NCBI RefSeq assembly: GCF_949628215.1
Contig: NC_134276.1
Location: 130,324,125 to 130,388,124 of the forward strand
DNA length: 64,000 nucleotides
Origin: Phalacrocorax aristotelis
Taxonomy: Eukaryota > Chordata > Aves > Suliformes > Phalacrocoracidae
Reading direction: 5' to 3'
Positions 22,961-35,200 of the stretch are shown in pieces. The notes under the pieces are model-generated. The model saw nothing but the letters and a program-made list of their open reading frames with translations. It had not been told where the DNA came from and ran no database searches. Every line of letters begins with the position of its first letter. The stretch's first letter is position 1. The translations under genes were made by a program, and so were the position numbers.

Positions 22961-25009
22961 CCCGGGACAGGGTCACCATTATAGCCCGCTCCCGGCTGGA
23001 GAGCCGCCGAGTGCCGGCTGGGGGCTGCAAATGGCACCTGCGCATAACACGCCCGGCTCGCTGAGGTTGGGCAGTGCTAAAGCTCCGAGTCCCTCTGACC
23101 GAAAAATTACAAAAATAACCTTCCTCCTCTCCTTTTCACTCATCCTCAGTCCCCGAGGGAAAGGCACTCGCTCTCCCGCCTGTGCCCAAGGCCTCTCCTG
23201 CCTCAGCTGCTGGCGGCAGGGCCTGTGGCCTCCCTGGTGGCCGGTGTTTTTTCCGAGGTTTGTCTGCTTTGGGCCTTACAGACCTGCCGCTGATGGGGCA
23301 CCAAAACAGAGGTGCCTCCCCAGAAGTACCTTGGAGTATCTCCTTGCCTGGATGTGAAAATACAGCTTTAACCTTGAGTTAGGGCATTGGCAGGAGTTCA
23401 TCCACAACACCTCAGGAGAAGAGGCCTATATCCTACAGACAGATAAGGAGCTGACCCTGGTTGTGCCATATACGAACAGACAGCTCCAGATTTGTGATTT
23501 CAATTCATCACCCTTCGGACACTGGTTAACAGCGGTGTAATCAGTAATCACCCAGTGGAAGAAGCAGCAGCAGCAATGTTTGATGACAATGAGATGAAAA
23601 GATTAACAGACCAAGGGAACTTTTGCCCTGACAAAGTCCAGGCTTAAGAAACAGACTTGCTTCCTTGTGATGTGTAGAGGAGCCAAAAAGAAGGGAGCAG
23701 CAATCTCCCACCCACTTAAAACACTTCACAGACGCACAAGTCGCTGTCATCTTGGAGTGGAAGAAATGCAAACGAACCACGGTTGGCTTGTACCAGCCAA
23801 GAGTTTAAAAACAACGTGTGAAGCAGTAACAATGCTGAGTTCGAAGGTGTCCAGAATAGTGTGGACGAAACCCATGGTCCACTTGTCCTTCCTTTGGCAC
23901 TCCTACAAACTCTAAATTTTACCACTACAAATATATTGAAGTGACAGTTCACGTTCCCAAGAGCAGTGAGTTCAGGGCTGTGCCCAGCCTCGTGAAGGTG
24001 TGTGCCGTAGTGGGTGGGAATGAACAGGTCTCTTTCCATTGGACTCACTTCATTTGTTTTCTAAGTCTCTATGGATTCACAAATGCAACCCCTGATGCGA
24101 ACCCAGAGGTTCGCGTAAGAGGAGGCACTGTACCAGTATAGTTATTTCTTTCAGTGTAGTTATTTATTTTCAATATGATTTCACCCACTCTATAAAGCCT
24201 GTGCCGTTTCAGCTGGATCAGGATAGTTTGCAGGAGGGCTTATGAGTAAGGTCACAAGAGTAAGGCCATCTAGATTTTGCCCTTGTCTCCCGCTGTGCTT
24301 TAAGCCTGTGTTCTCCCAAAGCTGTGTCCTGTGAACTGTTTTTTTTCAGGAACCAAGTCTTACTATAGATCAGTTTGTTCCCATCTTCAGAATTAAAGCT
24401 AATAAATACCTTACAAATGCAGTTCAGAGTCTTGATCAACCACTTAAGTAGCCTATTTCTCAGTTTGAAGCTTAACAGAGCTGGAGAATTGTGATTAAGT
24501 GTATGTAGCCACAGTGCAGCAACTTGCTAATACTCAGATGTTCTTGACTCTGTAAAGAGGCAGGACAGTTTTTGCCAGGCCTCTGCTAGCAGTGGGCAAT
24601 AGACTTTTTGCTCTTTCTCTCTCTCGCACCCCAAAATCATTTCTCTTCATTAAGTATGCACGATGCACAAGGTAGAGTATTTGTAGTGCCATCTAGCTAA
24701 ATCTGTGGCTGACGCTTCCTTTCATTTCTTCTTAAAATCCTGGGAAATTCCAGCAATAGAAATTGAAGTAATAAAGCAGACCCACTTTACAGTTGAGCAG
24801 CAAATGGGCACAGTATGCTACAGGTAGGAGTGCATACGCAGCAGCTGGCACATGCTAAACAGGCTGTTTGGTGTGAAAAGTAATACGTAAAAGGCAATGT
24901 TGAAGGGTAAGACATTATCCTCCTGTTACACAACACCATTAAAGGCTACTTCATCGTTCAGTTCAGCAAAGGTGACATGAGCCATTCAGCCCTGTCTTCA
25001 TAAGGTTGT
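22961..25009. other. Intergenic spacer upstream of LRRC58
   Basis: About 2 kb of ordinary, moderately AT-rich sequence between the LRRC58 CpG island and the repeats near the FSTL1 3' end. No exon, RNA gene or clear repeat was recognised. Confidence 0.7.
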
Positions 25010-25310
25010 ATCAGGAAGAGAAGGGACCTCAGGAAGGTCACCAGCTTGTCCTCCCATCTTAGGGTAGGACCAGCTATACTTGGTCTATTCCTGAAGGCTG
25101 TTATTCTAGACTGTTCTTAAAATCCACACAGGAAGTCTGTGAAGCATCAAGGAAGCGTCTTCCAGTTGCTTGCTAACCTTGGCATTCAAAAGCATTCCCT
25201 AGTGTCTCATCTAGATCGCCCTTGACCGCCGCAATTGAAGCCAGTGTCCCATCCGCCACAGCGAGATGGGTATGCTCATCCTGGCAGCAGTCTCTACCTG
25301 AAGACAAACA
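25010..25310 (-). mobile_element. Ancient CR1-like LINE remnant
   Basis: In antisense, the order of blocks matches a CR1 3' region: 'agggacctcaggaaggtcac', 'ttcttaaaatcc', 'cgtcttccagttgctt', 'gcattccctagtgtctcatc' and 'aattgaagccagtgtccc'. Divergence is high, so boundaries and subfamily are uncertain. Confidence 0.5.
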
Positions 25311-25725
25311 TTTAGAGCTTTCCTTCTCAAGTATGCCTAAGGCTTCTTTCTGATCTGTCCTCTTGTGTTTTCAAGGCCTTTAGTTACTATTTTTACTTGC
25401 CTCTGGGTTCTTTCCACACGATCCACCTGTTTTGTGAAAGGCACTGCCCAAACCAGGAGGTGCTCAGCCAAGGCTTCCCCAATGCCACACAGGACAGAAC
25501 GAGTGCCCCGTACTTCACTGCCTGTGTCCCTCTGTATCCTACCTGTTCTACATTGATTTGTCTTTCTATCAACAGCATGGTGCTAACTCACATTCATCTT
25601 GTGACCACATCATGCACGGAGAGCCAGCAGGTTCTTCTTTCCCAACAGCACAGGTGGAGCACCTGTTGGGGGACCAGTCGGGGGGTACTGAAAGGTCTGT
25701 GGAGCAATCTCATCATTAAAACCAT

Positions 25726-25895
25726 GTGGCTGGGAGGCAGGAGTCGTGGCTGCCAGCTGCAGCTCTGCTGCTGGCTAGCCCTGCGATTCAAACGCTCCAT
25801 TTCTCTCTGTTGTACCTTGGTTTCCCCTGCTATAAAACAGAGACAGTCATGTCTCACATTTTTCAAGCATATTGAGATCTGTGTAAAAAGATGCA
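25726..25895 (+). mobile_element. MIR-like ancient SINE
   Basis: The segment follows the MIR plan: 'ggctgggaggcaggagtcg', a box-B-like 'gcgattcaaac', 'ttgtaccttggtttcccc', 'tataaaacagagacag', and 'catattgagatctgtg'. These correspond in order to the MIR tRNA-related part, core and 3' part as I recall it. It lies just beyond the likely FSTL1 transcript end. Confidence 0.65.
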
Positions 25896-25959
25896 AAAAG
25901 ACAGCCGATTTTTTTTTTGAACGTGGAATGTGGCTTGTGAGAAATAAAGCAAAACATGT

Positions 25960-28900
25960 TATTTTTTAAATTTTGTTTCATTTATTTGGTAGTAATATCC
26001 AAACCCCCCCGCTTCAAAAAAAAATTACAAAATCAAGTAAAATAAGTGCACTAAGGAAACCTACAGAATACTGATAAATTTCACATACGTACAGGAGGGA
26101 ATATAAAGGGAGGAGTGGGACTTTTTTGTTTGTTGCTTAAATTTGGCTTTTTGGAAGAAAAAAAAATGCCTTCCTGGCCCCCTGCAGTCTGTACAGCAGT
26201 TGTTCCAGAGGGCAACGGCTGGAACTCATCCCTTCCTTCCCCAACAGCCAAGTCACCCTGCAGAAGTTAGGGGCTGACCAGCCTGCTGCAGGGTGCATTC
26301 TGGGCATCACTCACTCAATGGTTGCCCTTTCCCTTGGTGCGGGGAGGCGAGATGTTTCGGTTCCCTTTGGGTACCATAGCCCTTAGAACTGGCATCGCTC
26401 CCCACAGCAGCGTTTCCCTTTGAGGGCGCAAGGAGGAAAAGGCTCCACCGGCAGCAGCCCTTTCCCTGGAGGCACGTTCACTGCACTCCCACCCTGCTGC
26501 CCCAGGCTATCCTAGGATATGTTGTATGGCTTGTCAGAGAGCTCAGCTTGCCTCGCCTGAGGTAGCAGCCCATCCCTCAGCCTTCAGTGCAAGCACAAGC
26601 TCTGTAAACCTCAGCTGCCAGCACCCACCTCTCCAGCTGTCCCCAGCAGCCATCCTCACAGACCGCACATCCACAGGAGACAAGAGGGACTAGAGAACGC
26701 ATCATGTAACACGCCTACAGAAGCCCTTCAGCCGTGGATTAGCCTCCCCTTCCTGCACATGCTCTGCTTCTCCCAGTTGGAGATTTTCCTGACTGGACAA
26801 TAAGATGTTATCCCCACCCAGGGAAAGCCTTTAAGGCAAGCTGTTGTATTTTCTCTAAGGCACTTTAATGATCCAAGCTGGAAGGAAGTGAGCTGGGAGG
26901 CACCAACTACCTTTCAGAGCAGGGTCGGAATAAAGCAAAACGTTTGTTCATAATATTCCTGTGACTCCAGATTCAGCGCATGAAGCTGTTTCGCTCACTC
27001 TGTTGGGGAGGAGCGAGAGTATGTGTAATGGGTGCTCCTGTTCCACCACCGACTTCCCCCAGTGTCACCGGAACACAAGCAATGACCCCATCCCAGTGTA
27101 ACATCGCCCATGTTACCCTCGGCTCCTATGGACTCATCCCCCTCACCTTCACAGGTGATAGCTTCTCAAATCCAGGCCCTCACGGGAAAAGAATCAGCCC
27201 CCCCTTCAGTATTTATTATGCCAAAACCTCCAAGCATGGTGGGGTAGATCATGATCCTCACTGGAAATGTGGCACTGTTCCAAAGTCAAGGGAAGTCCTC
27301 TGGGTTCACATCAGGAAAACAGCTCAAAGGCCAGAAAGCCTTTAACAAATCTGGCTCATGGGTGAGACCACAGGAGGGATCAAGCTTTCTTCTTTGCCTA
27401 CACTTGCTAGGTACCAGCTCATTCTTCCTCTCCTAGGAAAGCACTGTGCAAAAAGGGGAAGGTTGGGATAAAAGCCCTGCTGATCCTCACTCAAGCAGAA
27501 CATGCTTCTGCAAACCCAAGAGGGAGTTTCACTTAAGCAAGTGCTAGGGACTGCAAGACACCTGGCAACAACCACTGAAGTTGCTCACAAGCAGGAAGAT
27601 GGAAGTCAGAAGTAGTCATCTCGACTCAGAGTATGTGGCACTGCTCGGGATACACAGCAGGGGTATGAGGGCAACACAGAAACAGGATGTTCAGGTGTGT
27701 TTGTATGAAGCACGCTTGACAACCGCAGGAAAAAATCAGCTGGGCTTGAGGCTACAGAGGTGACTGTCAACAAAACAGCATTTCATCTTTATCTAGGATC
27801 AATGCTCTGAGAAATGGGTCACACAAAAATGACCCATGAAGGGATGTGAGGGCGGTCAAAGATGCTCTGATCAAAGACACTGTGAAATATGTCAGTAATG
27901 AGGCTTCCAGCCCTGACTCCAAACTCAGACCTGGAATCAAAGAATAATGATGCTGCTGCTGCCTCACCCCAGAGGAAGATGGAAAGCCCAATATGATGGC
28001 TAACAGCCCAGGCTCCAGCTAAACAGTTTTCTATGTAGTTAAGCCTTTTACGATATCCTGCTAATGGGATTGCCTGGCCCCTCTGTCTCTAGGCTACTTG
28101 GCACTTCCCTCTGGGCAATTTAGAGAGGCATGAGCACTGACTTGGAGCTCACGGTCAATGCTAGCTAAGGGAGCAAGAGCTAGAGAAAGCTGCAGTGTCA
28201 ATCTGTGCCTCGTGAAACTAATTACATCCAGCCCTGTCTCTTCTTCCCATGAGGACATCGCTGTCCCTAGTTGAGAAATACCCTGTAGTGCAGGGCTCAA
28301 GTTGTTCGTGGCGTTTGCAGTGGCTGAGCGCAGAGCGACACTAACTGTGTATGGACATTACAACACTGTCAATAACAAAAACCCACGGGCTGGGTCTTCT
28401 TGAAAGATCTAGAGCTACGAAACATACAAAAGCTGAACTACTACCGTAGGAAATAAAGTAATAAAAAAAATCCAAAACAAAAGGGGGAGTCAGCACGTGA
28501 ATGTGATAAGAAAAAAATATGATAGCACCTCTAAGGAGGGGGGCAGGGAGAGTAAGAGTGAGATGAGGTCAAAAGGAACCATGTTGTGTCGGAGCCCACA
28601 GTGTACTGGAGGAGCTGCTGGGGACAGTCCGGTGGAAAGCAAGGAGGAACGTGCTGGACTCATGCCAGCAGCATGGCACCACAACTTCCAGGTGTCACAC
28701 CAGGCTGACCAGCTTTGAGGAGCTCACACCAAAGGGGAGGGTAATACGCAGGGCAAGATCCTTGGCTAGCGATGCCCTGCAGCACACGTGCTAAGCCACA
28801 AAACTGCCAGGCCTGTATTTCTGCAGCCAAGGCTGGTGCTGAAAATTGTATCAATTCAAGACCCCCTTTTCTATCCAGCACTGACCTCCGTCCTTTCCCC

Positions 28901-29218
28901 AGATCCAGGGGAACAAGAAATGCCTGTTAGCTCTTGGAGGGAGCAGCTGTCTGCTCTGAGAAAGGGTCCCAGAGGCTGCTCTAAGTCCCTCCCAGCCTTC
29001 CAAGGCCCCAGCAATAAAGCTCCCTGAACAGGTGGGCTCTGCTCCCCTTTCCTGGCCCCATTCTCTGTGTATTACAAAACAAATAACCCATCGCTATACA
29101 ATGTAAATATCTGTGACTGGGCAACTGTAGCAGACACTTGTGCATACTGAGATCAGCACTGGAGGATAGGGCAGCAGGTTGGGCCCATCCTCCTGGGCTC
29201 CTCCGGTGTGGAGGCCCC
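25960..29218 (-). other. FSTL1: Probable 3' UTR of FSTL1
   Basis: Below the FSTL1 stop, about 3.2 kb lack splice sites, known repeats or coding similarity, and end at a minus-strand AATAAA (25986-25981). That length is in the range of the 2.5-3 kb UTR I recall for mammalian FSTL1. A second AATAAA lies in the 27208-27213 region and could give a shorter form. The primate miR-198 hairpin, which lies in the human FSTL1 3' UTR, is not recognisable here. The exact end is inferred. Confidence 0.5.
25981..25986 (-). promoter_or_regulatory. FSTL1: Candidate polyadenylation signal for FSTL1
   Basis: AATAAA on the minus strand at the lower edge of the presumed 3' UTR, followed by an A/T-rich stretch. 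MIR and CR1 remnants begin shortly beyond it, which fits an end here. Confidence 0.45.
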
Positions 29219-29263
29219 TTACATCTCCTTGGTGCTCATTTTCTTGGTCTTCTCGGCCGTCTC
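29219..29263 (-). CDS. FSTL1: FSTL1 terminal coding exon with stop
   Basis: The 45-bp coding part reads [14 protein letters not shown] then TAA (29221-29219). The acceptor is ctctag. The human protein ends in a very similar STKEI, which confirms the exact C-terminus. Confidence 0.95.
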   Translation of the reverse strand, partial: ETAEKTKKMSTKEM

Positions 29264-32200
29264 CTAGAGAAAGAGAGCACAAAAGTGAAGCTCTACAGTG
29301 ACCCAGGAGCTAGCAGTGCCCTGAAGCCTTTGGTCCATCCACAAGCAGTGCCAGTGCTGCCTTATATGTCCAAGCCCCACACCTGTATTTGTCCCCACAG
29401 GCAACAAGAATCCCCCATTACTGTGCTCCTCCTTCTACCAGAAGTCTCCAAGTGACAGAAGCAGAGGGAAAACTTCTAGAGCAAGGAGAGACTAAGTGCA
29501 AGCGGAACTTCCCAGCCCCATGCTAACCTGATGCTTCTGCAGTTCCTGAACGTATCTAGCCAGCTCCTCCTCAGTCAAGTCTTCATCAGGTCGCTGTCTC
29601 TGAGCAGGCACCTTCTCATTCTTCCCTGCAAATAGAAACAGAGTTCAGCATTATCACAAATGGTGGATGCAAATTTCAGAGGCTGAACCACAGAGAACAA
29701 AAAGAGGCAGGTCGGCCACAGCATACATCAAGTTTAGGAAAGCTTTGCTGGAGGAAGGCACGGGCTGGCTTCTTAGAAAGAGAATGTGGCTGCCTGGGAC
29801 TTCAGAACCTGGGTATCCAGCCTGACCCTGTCTCTCCCTCCCATGTGATAAATAATAAAACCGCAAGGAAGAGGCTGCATATTATTTAAGAGAAGCACCT
29901 GTAGTTAGTTCAAACATCTTTGCCTTTTGTAGGGAATAAATGGAAGCTCCATGCTATCCAAGTACAATAACTGATGCTTAATGAAGAGGTAATTTCACTC
30001 AGTGGAGATGCAACTTGCTGATGTATCTGGTGTGATTCTTTGGTTTCATTATCCCTCTAACAATAGCCTCTAACCACTCTGCTGCTCTGACATGGGCAGA
30101 AAGTAAAGGAATTGTCCCATTGCATGCTTCTGCCATGGATGCAGGGAACAAAGTAGGCAGCAAGACCAGCTAGGCAGCAAGACCAGGTGTTGCACAGCAA
30201 CTTTGGAGGTTGTTAATGGGGAGGCAACAAAAAGAGTCTCTCATTTGGTTGCTTAACCTCCAAGATCTACCCACAGCTCCTCTGGCAGCTCTATTAGTAT
30301 TACAGTTATCTTTTCTGAGGTGAGCTCCTTCTGCCACAGCCAAATCTGGGCTGAAGCGATCCTGAAGCCTCTGCTGCAGAAGGCCAGATGCACATGAAAG
30401 GAACTCTATACATCTTGCTGTTCCCCCCTCCTTCATCTGCCCAAACTACCGGCTATAGATCTGAACTAACATACTGCTGAAAGCTGCCGCACAGAACTGA
30501 AAACTAAGCTCATGGAAAGGCCTGGTTTCTAGGGAAGAAGGCCAGAAAAATGCAGCACAGTGCTGGGAGGGTGGACATGGCTCCTTGAAAAGGACCCGTA
30601 CATTTTCCAAGGCAGGGGAAAGCTGGCTTTCCATTGGCCCTGGACTGTCTGTGAGAAGGCAAAACAGAGAGCTGATGTTCACAACCCCATCACAACTTCC
30701 CACAATTGTAACATGGCTGTGAAAGTTTAAAAGGGACCTTCCAGAGGAAGAACCGCCAGACCAACAACCCTGCCTTACTATGAACACCACCCTCCCTTCA
30801 TCTCCATCACCATTATTTTCTTTTCCTCCTACAGTTCTTATGGCAAGAAGCTGAAGTGTTTTCTTGACATTACTAGATGAAGTCTCCTATCTCCTCTCTG
30901 GGGCAAGACAAGACCCTAGCTCCTGCTTTATCTGTGTTTATGGTATCTGTACAGTAAGGGTACTGACACACACATACAGGAAAGCTGACCTGCTCACATC
31001 TACACATACGGTCACAGGCAGTGACCTATTTGGTCTGTGCATGCTCCAAGCCAGCCGGATGCAGAGCAGCTCTGGTTTGCAAGGTTTGGTGCTGAACTTT
31101 CATGACACCAAATCCAAACTACAAACCCCAGCAGCATCGCTCCCAGAGCAGTTACGCGCTTTCTGACCTCTAAAACAAAACCAGCTTGGGTTTGGCCAAC
31201 ATGCAGCACAGGAGGGTGATGAAGTCACCCATAGAGAAGCTGAGGAAGAGCTGGAGAGAGAAGAAATCTGGGTAGCTGGTGCCTTTGGAAAGGCAGAAAG
31301 CAAAAAGCCCTTTTGTACACAACCAACTACAATGTCTAGAGAGCATACAGACCCTCGCACGTCATTGCAGTGCACACCCAGTTCCCACAGGCACAGACGC
31401 AGCGGTTGCACTCCACCTGGGTCTCTGCTCCATCCTCATAGGTTTCATCTTCCAGGGCACACTCTAGAGAGGCACAAAACAAGGGCAGTGGTGGTGAGAT
31501 AGCAAGCAGGGTAAAGACAACATACTTTGGAGATGCCTTGAGAGAGAAGAGGCACATGGTTTCGGAGGAGGCCTTCCTTCCCCTAACCACCAAAAGTTTC
31601 ATAATGACCAAAACACTCATGCTGAATTTGGTGTGTGAAATCAGCCAAAAAAATAATTTGGTAAAGTCAAACACTTCGTTTTGCTTCCTCAAAAGAATAC
31701 ATTTCAATGTCTCAATTCCAACTGAAATCTCAATATTGGATTTGTTTTAATTTCCTAATCTGTAATACATAGAAGAGAACGCCTAAGGTGGAAGTTTTGG
31801 TTACTCTGAAACAGTTCCTGTTCCAGGTGGGGAGAAGTTGGGGAAATGATTCGTTCATTTGCTGTTGCCCAGAGAAAGAAAGAAGGGGGATGGGGGGAAC
31901 CCCAAACCCAAACAAAAAGGTTTCCCCCAAAGAACTCAAGGACCCATATGGTGTCAAGCGAAAACCAGCAGATCATGTTTTCTGGGGGAGGTACACCATC
32001 CTCAGCTTCCCACTGAAACAGACAGAGAATTCAACTTAATATTCCCTAACAAGCATAATCCTTGACTGCTTCTCAGTGCCACTGCAGCTGGATGTAAATC
32101 CAGCACCTTTGGACCAGCACCCCGAGGAGACAATTAGATGAGTGGCTAGGCATGCCTGGTCAGCAGAACACTAAGCTGCTTCCACGTGAGCTGTAGCACT

Positions 32201-35200
32201 AAGCAGGATTTGGAAGGATAGTGAACTTTGAGATGTTCATCCGGGAGGCTCTCTGTGTGAAAGGCAGAGCATAGCAAGACTTTGGTCTGGTCTGACTTTC
32301 ATAAGTTATCCAGGTGTGAATTCCTTACATGACTTATTTCCACACTGTTAAATAGATGCCTTGACCTTCCAAGCATACCATATCCATTCAGCCTATGCCC
32401 TTGCTTCTAAACCCCAAACCTTTTTCATCAGAAGAGACAAGATGCGCTGTCACGTGGGAGGCAGGCATATATCAACAGTATATCTGGGAGTGGAGTTGCA
32501 GCATCTGATCACTGGCCCAAAGCTGGTTTCTTTTCTTTCTTCCCTTCCCAGGACCCCTCTGGTTCCCCAATATAAGTGAGGAGTTCCTACTTTTCTCTGG
32601 TGGGTTGAAGGATGGGCTGAGGCACTTGAGAAATTCATTGAAGCTGAGCTTCCAGTCAGCATTTTCATCTGACAGCTCGATGAGGGCATCTACGCAGAGT
32701 CCCCTGAAAGGAAACACAGAGGCACGTTCTGCACAGGACTGTACCAGGCAGGTCCCTGCTCTGCTGGCTTCAGAATACAGATGAGTAAAACCATTAGTAA
32801 CTAAGAAGGCTCTGGGATGCATGGCAAAAGTGGCTTCTCTAAGGAAACCTCACAGCATATAGACAAAAGAAAAACATATACTCCCTCAGCTGGTGAAGGG
32901 CTGGGAACTGAGGAGATATTCAGAAAAGCCAGAATAGGATCCTGTTGACACCTACGTGCTGTCACACGAGTACAGATGCAAGCACAGCCTAACCACAAGC
33001 AGCCTGCTCTCCTTGGTCTCATACACGGTGGTGCTCACACAGAAAAATGGAAACCTCTTAAACGACACTTTCATGCAATGCTTGCACCAGCTCTGACTGC
33101 AGGCTGCTCATGAGCTGTGTTTTCCCACCATCTGCCTTGCACTGGATCTAGCTACCAGTCAAAAGGTGAGTAAAGTCCACTGTAAAGCTAATTTATTAGG
33201 AAATAAAAAACGACAATAAATCTGCTGTCACCCAACTCACCTTCTGGCTGTGCACATATTAGATTTAAGGTAAAAGAGTGTTGGCATACATGCCTAATGT
33301 GAAGGGTTGGGGTGGGACTACTCCTGTTGGTTGCATTCACACCTAATTAAGTGAGAAGCCACTCATACAGAGTTATCTTTGTTAGCCCAAGTCCTAACTG
33401 ATATTTTCCAAGAGAGGATTTTCATGCCCCCTTCTACTGCATCTGGCCCCCTGGCCTTCCTTCTGGCATCCTGTCCACTGCTGACCTGAGCAGCTTGTTG
33501 GTCTCCTGGTCCATGTAGGTGGTGATGTTCACAGCAGTCTCATTCTGCTCCACAAACTTCAGGAATTCAGTAGAGTCCAAGCGAGAATCACCATCGTCAA
33601 AGCTCTGTAGGGAAAGATGGGAAGATGTGAGAGGGTCTGATTTATCAGTTCAGAGTACCCCTTCTTTCTCCCTCTTCCATATATACTTAGCGTTTTTTAA
33701 GCTTTTGTGAAACAGGTTGCATCATCCCTGTTCTGCACAAAGAACAGAGGCTCAGAGAAATGCAGCAACATATCCATACTAGCATCAGACCTGGGAGACA
33801 TGATCCTAGCCTTGTTCTCACCAATAAGCCACACTGCCTCTCATTCACCTCCTGCTGCTTGATTTATGGCCCTAACCCCATTTCTTCTCTTTGTTCCAGC
33901 CGGCTCTTATATACCTCCTGCCTTAAAGCAGAGCAGTTGCATTCAAGAAGGTGTCAGCTTTCCAATATGTGTAAATCCAAAGCTGTTCCTGAACTGTGAC
34001 GGTGACAAAAGGGAAAATCACAGGAAGCAATTTTCTGCTGATCCTGAAGAAGGAACAATTTTATGCGACAGCACAACGCCTCACCACAAACTTTTTAACG
34101 TCCTGACAGGACTACTAGCATTGAAGAGCAGGATTTTTAGCCCCAAAATCTTGGCGGTACTCCTAAAGAAGTAATTGCATTTTGCCTTCCTATTTGGAGA
34201 TGTCATACCACAGCGCTGGGCACTCAGCAGGAACTGCTGGGCCCCCTCAGAGACAGCTGCATTGCAGGGAGGGGAAAATGAATTCTGCACACAGGCTGCT
34301 GCCAGCTAATTTTTGCTGTGTGACTTGGGGCAGGTCACTGTGTCTCCTTGTGCAGTGCTTCCAGGAAAGCTGGAAGAGACACTGCCAGTTGTTACCTCTG
34401 TGTGGTTCAGGAGAAACCTGTAGGGCTAGAATTACTCTGCGTGCTGTAGCCTGTGTATAACTGCTCCACTGACATGTTTCACCTTCTACTAGACTATGGA
34501 GCCTCTCGATCTACTATTTCTTGTGAAAGCAGCTGCAGTTCCCTTGATGACCAAGACTCAGCTAAGCTAGTTTTATTGCCTTTTAACTCCATGGTACGCA
34601 TTTACATCTTCCCCCAGAGACCCTCCAAAACAGAGCAGCTTCCCACTACTGGCCTCACTCCTCTTGAAGTAACGCCCTCCAAGGTCAAGGCCAAGGCCTG
34701 CGTACAACCCACATCCCAGTGATCCATAAGATCCATACAAGTCAGGCTTCCAGAAGGGAAATAGCTTAATGCCACATCTGCAAACCCCCCCATCAAGAAG
34801 AAAAGGGAAAAGCTTAATGTTGTCTTGTCTCCAGTGTTTATTACCTGCAGGGCAGGAATCAGGCCATTAGCAGGGCAGCTGTTTGGAGCCCTGTGACTGG
34901 GCACAGCAGAATTCCTCCAGCAGGAGAATAGCCTCATTGGTGAAACAAATTTGTGTGTGTTTGAACCCCTTTAGTTTGCTTTGCTTGTATCTGTCCCAAG
35001 TTGCTCCAAGATCTGAATTCTGCTTTAAAAGTATTTCAAAGCTTTAAGGGTTGTTGATATGGTGTACTACCGCCTGACAGAGAAAGATATTCCCCCTTTG
35101 CACTGAAAAAAGGTATGGCTTTGTCATGGAAACTTTCATCTGCTTGTGCCTGGGATCAGTGCTCCCGAAAAAGGGGAACAATAAAGAGAACATGAGGCTG

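Larger units (their letters stand above)
29264..33485 (-). other. FSTL1: FSTL1 introns between the last four coding exons and the second EF-hand exon
   Basis: The introns are 29264-29527, 29626-31352, 31464-32590 and 32704-33485 (264, 1727, 1127 and 782 bp). All have GT-AG ends. Only a 17-bp tandem repeat at 30154-30187 stood out. Confidence 0.8.

Noticed and set aside
25397-25969. 190-codon plus-strand open frame between the genes
   Set aside because: It runs through a CR1-like and a MIR-like repeat, so the frame is an accident of repeat sequence.
25960-29218. miR-198-type hairpin in the FSTL1 3' UTR
   Set aside because: The human FSTL1 3' UTR contains this microRNA, but neither its mature sequence nor a matching hairpin is recognisable here; by recall it is primate-restricted.
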